Shown here: positions 31,031 to 41,789 of the stretch, in pieces | Position numbering within the stretch: position 1 is the stretch's first letter | Layout of the letters: every line of letters begins with the position of its first letter | Source: Labyrinthula sp. Ha | Taxonomy: Eukaryota; Sar; Bigyra; Labyrinthulida; Labyrinthulaceae | Assembly: GCA_015227615.1 (NCBI GenBank) | Contig: JAALGZ010000010.1 | Coordinates: 868,001-932,000, forward strand | Direction of reading: 5' to 3' | DNA length: 64,000 nt | Program-made: the position numbers and the translations under genes | Notes under the pieces: generated by a model | What the model saw: the letters and a program-made list of their open reading frames with translations, nothing else | The model's database searches: none | Told to the model about the DNA's origin: nothing

Positions 31031-33970
31031 TTTTAGTCCAACTCTAAGGTTGTAATTGTTTTCAATTCTTATGAATTCATGCATATTGCCCACAAGAGAA
31101 AAAAATAAGAGCTCATAATAAAAAAAAGAGTTTTAAATTTTATACGAGCTAGAATTATTCTGGAATTTAATTTTTCTTTGTTGAGCAACCTCTAGTTCAA
31201 GCTCAAAATTCGTGCTTGTCTCAACGCTTCAATTCCATCACCGTCAATATTTGCATCTTGTGCTGTAACATTAATTCACCCATAGGAGAAAAGAAAAGTA
31301 AACCATTTTTGCTCAGATTTGGTTAGAGCGCTATCCATATATACCATGCTTTAGTAATACCTCAGTTATATCAGCTAAATGAACAAGATTTAAATTATCT
31401 TTAAAGCTTAGCCTTCTTCTATGATTGTTCTATGCTTGAAAGGGATTAATGCCTTATGAACTCTCAGCTTAGGAACACCAAAAATACCATCTGAAAAGAA
31501 AACATGCCCAGGCATAATCTTTGAAGCGAATATTAAGTATTAACATTTTTATATTTGGGTCCTATGTTTTAAAATTTAAGAGAGGCTTTTGCGTTGATTG
31601 GCAAATATAACATGTACACTCTATTTTCACATTTTGCCAGAGGTTTTTACTTTTTTCCCGTAGATTTTGTCAGATGCTGGTTCATTTTGGCATCATCCTT
31701 ATTGCAATCTTCATAATACAATTTCAATCACTTGGAACTTAGTTTATATATCTTTCGAGGGAAACAAGAAAATGATAGAACTATTAAAGCTAACTTAATG
31801 AACTTCTTCTTTATGTGTCCGAGCTGCATGGCATGCAAAAAAAGTAATATTTGGGTGAGGTTAACCTATGCTCAGCTAGAAGGGTTTGTCTGCTTGGAAT
31901 GTACAATCGAACAGTCAGCTAAACGAAAGTGAGTCAAAGTTACTAACAAGAATGTTAGACGTCTTTACTAAAGTTAACCAGGCACTTACGATGTCGCTCC
32001 GTAATTTTACTCAGGTGAGGCTAGATAAGAAGGAAGGAAAAGTTCCTTAATACTTAAAAATCTTGTTATACTTAAATTTTGTAACTCTAAGTTTATTATC
32101 TATATTTAGGTTTGCTCTTTGTATCTTATAGCTCATAGACAGTTTTTGCTCTTTTTGTGTTGTCATTTTTTCTTAGATTATGTCGTCAGATTGGATATGC
32201 CCTAATTTCCCACAATGTATACCTACAATTATCACACTACTATTTAATACTGTTATGCTAATTGATGACAGATTAATATACACTAGGGCTCAACTGTAAT
32301 AATAAGCATTTTTGACATAGAAGGTTGTTTGCCACAATGTTAAATGAAAACAAATTTCCTTGTTTATTCCTCTAGAAATTCTTGCTCGTTCATCAAATTT
32401 ATAAAACAGCTTCATTCAATGATTTTAACTTTACCAATGAAACCATCTGTGGGGACTAAGCAACAACATATCCCTTTTTTTCACTACAAAAATTTGAAAG
32501 AAAACATCAATTTGATTGAGCCCAGTCAAGGTGGCCTAAAAAGTAATTTGCTATAATGCCTTCTGTTGAAGTAGAATATTCATCTTCACTTGTGAAAAAA
32601 CTTATTTCTCCACAATAAACTGAATGTTACCCCAAGCGTATAAAACATATACTCAAGAATATGAAAACTGTTTTGTAACAATTACTCTTACATAAATCTA
32701 CCCAAATTCAACACCCTGCTTTAGTCTCTAGTTCCAGGTTTAAGCTTGATTTTCTACCAGGGGGCTATAAGGTTAAACACAGCGTGATAGCTTTCCACTT
32801 GAATCGAACAAATACTTCATTCAAGATACCCTAAGAGAGACCAAGTCTAAGTTTTTCTGAAGAGTTCAACTGGCCAGTGTCCTCTAAAGTGATTTTAAAA
32901 ACACCCCAGCAAAAAGAACCCCTCATGTGACTGAAGAATTTTCATGGAATTGGTGATGCGGTCAATGCTTATTGGTATGTCTAGGTATATATGCAGAGAA
33001 AAAAGTTCTTTTCTTGAGTGAATTATATGTCTAACATAAGATGATTTCTGTTGAGGTTTATTGTATGTCACTTGATTTCCTTTCTTTTTTCTTTGTTATT
33101 TCAATGAAATTTTATATTACTTTCATCCGCTATGAAAAAGATTTGCTTTCTTAAACCTGATTTTATGGTTATTGATGTTTAACTCTTCTGCTGTATCCCT
33201 ACAGATGAGAGTGCTTAATCTTGGAAATTGAGAATTTTTTATTTTAAAGAAGAGATACACTTGGGGAATAACAGCAGAATAGCTTTCATGAAGTCAATTT
33301 AGTTTTTGAGTAAGTTTAATGTAGCTCCATACATAAGTTTTCCAAAAAATTTGGTTTGCGTTGACTCAAGTTTCGATATTGAATTAAATAATATTAATAA
33401 CAACCAATAATTCATGTAGGTTACTCACTTAGAGCTTTTCTAGTCACATAGGGAGTTAGATTTCCAGGAAACACGAAATGATCCTGAACAGTACCTCATT
33501 TGTGACTTGGCTTGCCTCCTGTGTGTGAAACTATTAAATCTCTTCATCATCACTCAGAAGTCAGAATCAGTTGTCTCCCGGAGATGTGTTCACCCCTTAG
33601 CAATAGAAATATGAAATGTCAGGGAAATTTTTACTGGTAGGCCAAACTCAGAGCCCTGACTTGGTTTCATTAAGAGTTTTCTTACGTAGATCTTACAATG
33701 CTTCAACTTACCTCACCTGAGAAATAACACGAATGGGTTCTTACTTTCAGACAGCCAACACCCAATTTTGCCCAAAATGAAGCCACCAGTTGATTTGAAA
33801 TTCTCTTCATTCTCCTATTATTCCACTCTTCCAAATGTTCTCACAAAAAGTCACTCATGAAATTGTACAAAAGTGTTCCAATATTCGTATGTCCCAGTTT
33901 CCAATGAGTGTGAAATATAAAAAACTTAAACCATCAAATCTAAACTCAAATTCACACATTAAAAAAATAC
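31031..33970. other. spacer between the two b561 paralogues
   Basis: AT-rich. Short ORFs at 31732-31932 and 32344-32556 and coding-like scraps near 31200-31530 (minus) are not convincing. No RNA gene or repeat supported. Confidence 0.45.
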
Positions 33971-35296
33971 ATGAAACCTATTTCCCTATTTATATCTTTT
34001 CTGTTTCTTCTCCAGGCTAAGATTTCAGTATCAAAACCAGGTTTTGCTTTCAAAGCTCCTAATCATAACCAAGTTGTCGTCAATGGCCAAGTAACAATAG
34101 GTTTAGGACATCCATTCAACCTGGGTAGTACTGTAAGATCTGATGCAAATCCTTTTGGCATTGATTTTCTCGATGCACTTCAAGAGACAGGAACTCTTGA
34201 GTTGGTGTGGGAGCAAATATGTAGTAAAGACTCAGACGGAGATGGTAGATCAAATGGTGTGGAATTATGTGACCCAGATTGTATCTGGAGACCCGATGAT
34301 GATTTTCCAGAATGTCCACCTGGAACCTTTCTTACGCATCCTGGCTTTGATGATGATAACATTGTAAATGTCGGACCACCTCCAGCTGTTGTAATCCACG
34401 GATCTCTAATGATCATTGCATGGGCCTTTTTTGCTCCAATTGGAATCCTTTCAGCTACATTATTCAAAAAAAATCCATCCGGAAGTATATTATGGTTTTT
34501 AGTCCATAGAAGTCTTCTTTTCTCAGCAGCACTTTTAACACTTGCCGCATTCTTTGTCATGGTAGAAGATCGAGGAACTGATATTATCTTTAACAACATC
34601 GATAACCATCCGAGAACCGGGATCGCGGTTGTAGCCTTTGCGCTTTTTCAACCTCTCTCTGGGTTTTCTAGAGTACATTTAGAAAAAGGAAAAGGAAAAA
34701 GTATTAAGAGATTGGCTTGGGAATTTCAGCATCAGTGGACAGGGAGGATCACAGTTATCCTAGCAGTTACAAGCTTAGCTTCAGGGATTAATATCGGGTT
34801 TCAAAATGATGCTGCAGGAGCATTTTTAATCATTGCTTTTGGAGTTACTTCAATAGCATGTTTTGCGTATGTATTGTTATATCGAGAACCAAAAGTAAGG
34901 AAAAAAGAGGAGATTAGAAATAAAATGTATTCTAGTGACGGAAGTTCGCAAAGAAAAAAGATAAAAAGAGACAAAGAAGTTATTCAAGGTAAAACAAAAC
35001 CTTATTACTCACGAAGTCCAGTTCCATCTCGTTCGGGTAGCGTTGGCGATGAGCCTCCAAAATTCTTGGGACAATCTGCAGGAAGAGTAACAAGAAATTT
35101 CCAAAGAAAGCCGTCTGAGAACTCATCTCCAGGATATGTTTCGCCATTAAAAGCAGCAGTTGATCGAAGAGGAAATAAAACCTCACGCCCTCTTTCCAAT
35201 GTAGCTAGTAGGCCTAAATATAATCTACCAGAAAAAAGAGATAGAGATGCGACTCCAAGTGGGAGATCTAGAGGATTTAGTGATTTTGATGTTTAG
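33971..35296 (+). CDS. temptin-like domain + cytochrome b561 membrane protein (copy 2)
   Basis: 441 aa, clearly paralogous to the gene at 29606-31030 and colinear throughout. It starts with a canonical signal peptide (KPISLFISFLFLLQAKISVS). The calcium-loop motif reads DSDGDGRSNGVELCDPDC. The b561 core keeps the four histidines (VIHGSLMI, FLVHRS, NHPRTG, FQHQWTG) and five helices. The basic cytosolic tail is shorter, with little identity to copy 1 apart from a central RSPVPSRSGSVGDEPP-like block and the C-terminal TPSGRSRGFSDFDV. Same likely role as copy 1. The pair probably arose by local duplication; tail divergence suggests different cytosolic partners or regulation. Confidence 0.88.
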   Translation: MKPISLFISFLFLLQAKISVSKPGFAFKAPNHNQVVVNGQVTIGLGHPFNLGSTVRSDANPFGIDFLDALQETGTLELVWEQICSKDSDGDGRSNGVELCDPDCIWRPDDDFPECPPGTFLTHPGFDDDNIVNVGPPPAVVIHGSLMIIAWAFFAPIGILSATLFKKNPSGSILWFLVHRSLLFSAALLTLAAFFVMVEDRGTDIIFNNIDNHPRTGIAVVAFALFQPLSGFSRVHLEKGKGKSIKRLAWEFQHQWTGRITVILAVTSLASGINIGFQNDAAGAFLIIAFGVTSIACFAYVLLYREPKVRKKEEIRNKMYSSDGSSQRKKIKRDKEVIQGKTKPYYSRSPVPSRSGSVGDEPPKFLGQSAGRVTRNFQRKPSENSSPGYVSPLKAAVDRRGNKTSRPLSNVASRPKYNLPEKRDRDATPSGRSRGFSDFDV

Positions 35297-35813
35297 AATG
35301 CTTAAGGTTGTAAGTTTAGATATGTTGCGGATTCTATACAAAAAGGGTATGAGAAAAGATAAATGAATATTTTTTTAAATAATTGTAAAACTAACTATTC
35401 TTTCTTTCTTTAGAGTTAAAAAAGGAAGTTTTATTACAGTGAGTTCAAATAACAAGATTCTACAGCTATCATACTTCAACGAGTACTCCCTTAAACAAAA
35501 ATAAGCTCTCATCAATTGATTTTAAAAGTACAAGAAAATAAATGTTCTTAATTTTGGCAGAAATATGTCGGATTAGCATATGAGCTGCGAACTAAGCAGT
35601 TAAACTTAAAAATAGCTTAGCCTACACTAATGATCCTCTCTTGTGCTGTGAAGTGCGATTAAGAATATCAGATGGCTTAAACAAACCTGAAAAAGGGAGT
35701 TCTCTATACAAAAAATAAAAGCAAGTATCAGTGAAAGCTAAATAAATGTTTCTTTTGCTTGTCGACAATAAATTGGAAAAGATGCCTTTTTGCCCATAAG
35801 GCGATAGAAATTT
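35297..35813. other. spacer between convergent genes
   Basis: About 0.5 kb holding the 3' UTRs of the b561 paralogue (plus) and the SNARE gene (minus). No other feature. Confidence 0.5.
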
Positions 35814-36446
35814 CTATAAGGAGGATCCAATGAAAAAATATAATACACATACAATAAAAATAAGCAAAAGAATAATCAAAGTTTCACATCGATTGTTTGT
35901 TCCTAACAAAAGATCCATTTGCTCGAGAGTAAAATCTAAACGAGCTTGCAGATTGTTTACATCTTCATCAAGTTCATCCAGGAGAAAATTTTGTTCATCA
36001 ATTTCTACGTTTACAGCTTTTGCCATTTCACCCAACCGATTAACACTGTGAGAGATTTCGCCAAGCGTTTCTTCTTGTTCTCTCTCTAGTAATTGCTGCC
36101 TCAATTGCTTTTGTTTTGAACCGTCACTCTCAATGTTGAAAGATGCGTTATCTGAAGAGTTGATAACTTTTGAAACATCCACTTTATTCAATTGATGAAG
36201 TCTACTTGTTACTTTGTTCTTACTCTCTTGCAGCGATAGTTTGGTGTCATCAAAGTTAAACGTATTTGGCTCAGTTGCATTTGCTTCTTGTGTAAATATT
36301 AGGTGCTCAGTTTGCTTTATTTTTCGTAAAACGGACTCGCATTTAGATTTAATATTATAGTATTCTCTTTTATTTTTGACGGATGCGGAATCTATTTCTA
36401 GGATTATTGAGATAATTTCCTCTCTTGCTCTCTCTATTTTCTGCAT
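35814..36446 (-). CDS. Qc-SNARE, syntaxin-6/10-like
   Basis: 210 aa, ATG at 36446. The N-terminal half is a helical bundle-like region. A SNARE motif spans about 122-182 with heptad hydrophobics and a zero-layer glutamine Q152 (VEIDEQNFLLDELDEDVNNL), which matches the syntaxin 6 (Qc) pattern. A C-terminal membrane anchor spans about 188-207 (TLIILLLIFIVCVLYFFIG), followed by a three-residue end. By family it acts in trans-Golgi/endosome membrane fusion, anchored in the membrane with the helix facing the cytosol. The length is typical for the family. The gene has no introns or damage. Confidence 0.88.
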   Translation of the reverse strand: MQKIERAREEIISIILEIDSASVKNKREYYNIKSKCESVLRKIKQTEHLIFTQEANATEPNTFNFDDTKLSLQESKNKVTSRLHQLNKVDVSKVINSSDNASFNIESDGSKQKQLRQQLLEREQEETLGEISHSVNRLGEMAKAVNVEIDEQNFLLDELDEDVNNLQARLDFTLEQMDLLLGTNNRCETLIILLLIFIVCVLYFFIGSSL

Positions 36447-39007
36447 TCTTAATCTACAAAATCGCCCAAAATATCTGTTTCAATTTATACCAGTTTCAAC
36501 TTGAGAATGGGAACCAAAAATTACAAACAGTATACTAATAGGGTCATGGGGGGATCATTTTGAATAGATGCTGAAAAAAATAAGCCAAAGTTTAAACTTT
36601 AACCTCTATGTCATGTTAAGATTAGCTTTTCTGAACTAGTTGCGGTGTCAATCATATGAGTTCCTCAGGCTCACTTTGTCATTGCTCTCTGAAGCTAACA
36701 TAAAAAGCAAGCAATCGAAATGAGAGCTCAGTTATTAATATAAAATATTTCATTATCGTATAAGATCAAAATTAATTGTAGATAATCCAATCTAAAAAGC
36801 CCAATCAAGTCCAAAGTCATTTGGCTGTACTATTTTTGAACAGACACAAAGGAATCCTTTCATTTGACAAAAGCCTGCGTTAAACTCATAATCACAAGGT
36901 TGAACAAGAATAGCTCAGGAAATTGTTGCATAGTAATTAACCTATTTATTAAGCCAGTTTTGAATGTTATAATATATTGTTTATGTGGCACGATAGCTGA
37001 GGACAGCAACGTCGAAACGTTGTTTTCGTCTCTGCACCAAGAAACTGGCAACATACAATGGCCTCTGCAGAACGGAAGTTTAGATTTCAACTGTTTTAAT
37101 TCCTTAAAATACAACTTTATAACCGATTAAATTTAGTTCTACATCGAACTCGAGAGATCCGAACATCTTGTTCAGATGGAATGAGCCTCATTTTCTTGCT
37201 CGCAAGTTTGAGAAATCACATTTATTGTAACCTAAATGCTTATAAAATATATAGAATAGTACAAGAAACAGAAACATAATTACTCTATGCCGTTTTAATC
37301 AATCTTCTCTTTGTATATGTATGCTCAGCACAACTATTCAACTGAGCTCTAATAGAATACTACAATAGACAAAGACATCATGAAATTAACTACACTAACT
37401 CCATCTCTCAAGAACCAACGTTGTAAATAAAACTTTCACTTATACTATAGTTTAAACGGAACGCAAAACTTTTACTTAAATGCATTATTCCCTAAGACAT
37501 AATAAGGTGCTATTCTTTTGCATATAAGGAATACTCAGGTAAACAAGAGCAACATTTCATTATATGATTTTGGAGGACAAAATACTTTGAATAGGTAGAG
37601 TTTGAATGGTAGATATAGAATTATTTATCATTTCTTATAACCTATTTTATGGTAATTTAATCTGAAATGCAAGCGTGTATAGCGGTAAAATAAAGAGAGA
37701 AAGCTACCTTCCACAGTAAAGTACACCACCTCAAAATGGGTATTTCACAACTTCCAAGAAAAAAACTAAAATGATTAGCGAAAAAGTGGCTTCAGTATAT
37801 GTTTTGTACATATTGTGAAAGCTATGCCAGCAAAATTGAAATTTTTATTATACTTAAGCAAGTTCATTGCTTAATAGAAAGTAGGAGGAATGTAATATAA
37901 TTGTTTAAGCATGAATGAGATAAAACTCATTCAACTTAATAATCTCATTTTTTTGACAGAGCAGTCAGAGTTGACAAAATTCTATAGCTCAAAAAAATAT
38001 ATAGTAAGAAAAATTGATTATTGTGATGAGTTAACCAGTAATTGATGAAATGATAAGGAATCTGAGCAAGGTGAGTCCGTCACTACCAAATAGTAGAATC
38101 ATCATACCGATACTTGGTACAGGCATATATATATATTGTGTCTATCATGAGTGTTTAGTTGGGACCATTATGAATAAATCACATGGATTATTCAAATTTT
38201 AAAATACAAGGAAATCGTGGTATATCTTTTCGTTAGTGGCGGGTGTCTGAAAAAAAATGGCGCTTAATAGATACAACAAATCCTGCTATCTATCAAGAAG
38301 AAACTAAAAATTATCTTTAAAATTACATATACTCAAGGTGACTGAGTTTTTTGATCGGTATGTTTCATCTCAGCTGTAAAACTATATCTTTTCTGCTACT
38401 ATTGACAGCAATTTCAAAAATACCCTCTTAATTATAACCACAGCCATTGAGCTCTTTCTTAGTTTCAGTACTCCTTGACTCAGTCTGAACCATAGCTTCA
38501 ACAAACTCCAAGAAAATACAAACAGTTGTTAAAATTCCAGACTTACAACTTGTTAAAATAAAAATAAAGTCACTATTTTTAATTAAGATACTTGGTTCAG
38601 GAGAAATAAGTAGAAATTAAATCTATAATCAACAATTATTTAATACGCTCCGTTACTTTAAGACTATGTTGTGGATAATTTTGGAGAAGTTAACTGAAGG
38701 AAAACCTTGGAACCTGATTTTATTGGGTTATTTAAAGAACAAATACTGTGTATTAAGCCATAAAGTACCAGTATTATTTATACATGGCATATGCACCCAT
38801 ATTTTGCTTATGTATATTATCTTGGTTGACCAACAAGCAGTAGATTTAGGATTTCCCAAACACGTGTAACCAATGCTAAATAGCTTACTTATTGCTCAGA
38901 GCTAATTTTTTGTAATTCCCATTATGGTCCCAATATAACTTGAAAATGCAATGTAAAGAGATTATGAGAATTGTCTGCTAGAAATACATTCAAGACCGAC
39001 TTAGCTG
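36447..39007. other. intergenic, no gene recognised
   Basis: AT-rich. Overlapping ORFs on both strands at 36860-37130 are not supported by composition or motif. A short TA run lies near 38125-38140. Confidence 0.5.
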
Positions 39008-39630
39008 ATGGGTATGGGTTGGATTTAATAAGAATTATCAATAATTATTTGATAATTATTTTGATTCCAATTATCAACAAGGGAAATTGGATTATAATTT
39101 TTGACAAATGATTCTGATTTTATCTTGATTATCAATAACAGAATGGGCCACATCGCCTTGAACCCAACGGTCCAACAAAATATATTTTAGTTGCGCACTG
39201 CGTGAAAATCCATATAACAAGGCCATAAGGCCGAGTAATAATGCGGTGATAGAATGCACCAAGGTCATATATTGGGTTTCTCAGCAAAAAACTGTACTGC
39301 GGTATAACAGTAAGATCCCTGTTATGGTACTACCCTGATATAGATTTGGAGAAAAGTTCTGTTACGGTAAAATAAGGTGCTATCGTTAAGAAAACCTAAT
39401 GATATGACCCGTGTCTACGAGTGTTCCATAAGATGGTAATAAAAAATATAAATTTTTTGATCTCTAAGCCACAGGCCACGTAGCCTAATTTATTGTAGAC
39501 TATTATTTGATTATCAATATTCAATCAAATTGGTTTGGGGATTATCAGAATCAATCAATAAGAAAAATATGGGGAAATTTCTTATTGTTAAAATATCGAT
39601 AAATGAAATTCCACCCCTACTTATGGGTAT
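39008..39630. mobile_element. candidate non-autonomous hAT-type element
   Basis: A 607-bp segment (39016-39622) is flanked by an 8-bp direct repeat, atgggtat (39008-39015 and 39623-39630), fitting the hAT target preference nTnnnnAn. The ends are imperfectly inverted: left GGGTTGGATTTAAT..., right (read inward) AGTAGGGGTGGAATTTCAT..., the latter like hAT termini. Both subterminal regions are loaded with inverted copies of a GATTATCAAT-like motif. No transposase ORF inside. The TIRs are degenerate, so it is old or misassigned. Confidence 0.45.
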
Positions 39631-40742
39631 GACTGATGCCATCAGTCAATACAGTTTGAACGTTTTAAAGAAATGAAGTTAGGCATCGATGTTCATCTAT
39701 GTTAGAAATGAAAAATTTAGCAGTTTCAAAGTTGCTAAAACGGATTCTGCATCTTCTAGAGAATCTTAGATACATAACACAAATAAGTACTTAACAGATC
39801 CAAGCTATCATGCTTCGATTTGATCAGAGATAGCGTCATTGGTTCATTATCACTAAGTTTTACAGGTAAACTCTTATGGATGAGAGATAATATAATGCTG
39901 CACGAGATTATACAATTTTAATATTCGCTTTTGAGCTATTTAGATTCACTTCTTTCTTATTCTGGGGAAGGGAAAATGCTAGTATAGGCTAATTTATGAA
40001 ATCTTTTGGTAATTATGTTTAGAAAAATGTTATCTCAATTCTATGCAGTTTTAAAAGAAAATAGTTCTAACGTTGATGCTTAGCCATATCATACCTCTCT
40101 CCCAACCCTCAAATTTAACTATATTGAAACTGGAGTTAGATATACGATAACTATAGCATAGAGACGATACCCAACTTGATACAGATCGAGTTTTAAAAAA
40201 GAATGCTCTTTCTCTGGCTTATGATATCAACCCAAAATCACACTTCATTAGTCTTACTTATGGATATAACTGAAACACTTAACGATAGAAAGCATTAACT
40301 CTGAACAATATCTTTTCTGGTTATGAATATTCTTTAGCTGAATATTAAACAATGGCAGAGATACTTTACAAAATTGAATATTCTTGCCGACGCACTTGGA
40401 TTGATAGTTTTCTTGAGGAATCGGTAACACTAACCATAATTTGGTACTGAACTACATTTCTGAGTTAACCAGAAATATTTCTTGAACATGATAAACCCTG
40501 TAATACATAAGCAATTCTGGGTTCAAAAACTTTTTTGGCTGTGTTCTTAGATAAGAAATATAATGAAGTCACTGAATTAGAACACTTTATATTGTATGCG
40601 AGAATTGCATTCGAATCTTTAAGGTCAGATCATAACTTTTAGAATGTTATGTTGAATTCGTTTGCTTTATTCTGGGCGTTCGGAACTCATGTCTTCTAAC
40701 GCTTTATTAACTTTTCAGAGTAGCGAAGAATAAGAGAACTAG
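39631..40742. other. intergenic, no gene recognised
   Basis: AT-rich with scattered stops in all frames. Nothing supported. Confidence 0.45.
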
Positions 40743-41056
40743 ACTGTTACCAATATTGTTAAGAGACCAACGTCTTATGATAGGAAAACCCCTTTGCTTC
40801 TGTTTAGGGGTGCAGATTGCGTTCACATTGAGGACTCACTTGAACCTTTTGGGGTAGTTCCCGAGTTAATTAGTGAGTCAAAGTTTGTGTCGAAAGCTCT
40901 TAAGTTGAGAAATAACTTTCCTTCAATGATTTTCCCGAAGTGCCTTCTGAGGATTTGACAGAGTGTTCTCAATTCGTCACTGAGAAATTTTCCTCACTTG
41001 GCACCCCTACCTGTGATATACCTAAGAGGCTAATCCAGCACCTCGTTAATATGTGA
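40743..41056 (+). pseudogene. eroded coding fragment, unidentified
   Basis: An open frame from 40743 to 40958 lacks an ATG but reads with balanced protein-like composition (RKTPLLLFRGADCVHIED). It is overtaken by another frame, open from 40916 and ending at TGA 41054-41056 (DFPEVPSEDLTECSQFVTEK). A single-base shift near 40913-40922 would join them into about 105 codons. The segment is less AT-rich than its surroundings. I do not recognise the family; it may be a gene remnant or transposon scrap. Confidence 0.38.
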
Positions 41057-41789
41057 TGCTCAGTATATAAAGTAAAAATTATTAGTCTAGTAGCTCTTAT
41101 GCCTGAGATTATTTTGTGCACTTTCCTTAAGTAATAATTACGTCATCCGACACAACACTCTAGAAATTCAACTTTTCAATCACATCTTCTTTTAGGTAAA
41201 ACGCCAATAGCGAATTGAACATGCTTTTAAAGTGTCCAATAACTGTTGCCTCAGCATTCGTAATAGAAATGAGACCTTAGCACAATTAAAACTCTATACA
41301 TGAAAGTAGTTACCTTAACCGAATAAGCTAAGGGAATTAAAGTTAGAGAAGTAAAAGACATAAGTTGAACGAATATACAAGCTAAAAGAGCTTATATAAA
41401 AAGTTCGTAAGTCTATTTAGGATATTGAGTTAATTAAGAAGAGCGATTAAAGCACAATATCAAACAATATTCTACTTGTTTCATAGGGATTTTTACTAAA
41501 TACAGCTAAGTTAGTCTTCATCAGCTGGGCAGCAGTTGCCAAAGAAAATATAATCGAGCAATATCGAGAATACCGGGCTATTGAATCTCGAATTCAGATT
41601 ATTGAAAGAATAACTATGTTTTGTACTTTAATTAATTTACAATATGATTACTTAATTTTTATTAATTTACCCTAATAAGATCAACTACAATCTCCTGAAA
41701 CACACGTTGCCAAACCAGAATTAGGCTCAACAAAGAACGCACATATTCATCCGTTAAACTTGAAAGCTGCAAAAAGAAAAAAAAAGTAA
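41057..41789. other. upstream region of the kinase-like gene
   Basis: AT-rich, no ORF or motif of note. Presumably contains the promoter of the 41790 gene. Confidence 0.45.

Noticed and set aside
31190-31530. Minus-strand scraps that look coding (for example a 35-codon run and a DANIDGDGIEALRQAR-like piece)
   Set aside because: Too short, in different frames, with many stops between; no recognisable family.
31732-31932. 66-aa ORF with CPSC and CLEC pairs suggesting a zinc ribbon
   Set aside because: Cys spacing does not fit a family I know and the rest looks random. May be a remnant at best.
36860-37130. Overlapping ORFs on both strands (84 and 88 aa)
   Set aside because: No motif; neither strand has better composition. 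Fully overlapping antisense ORFs are more likely chance.
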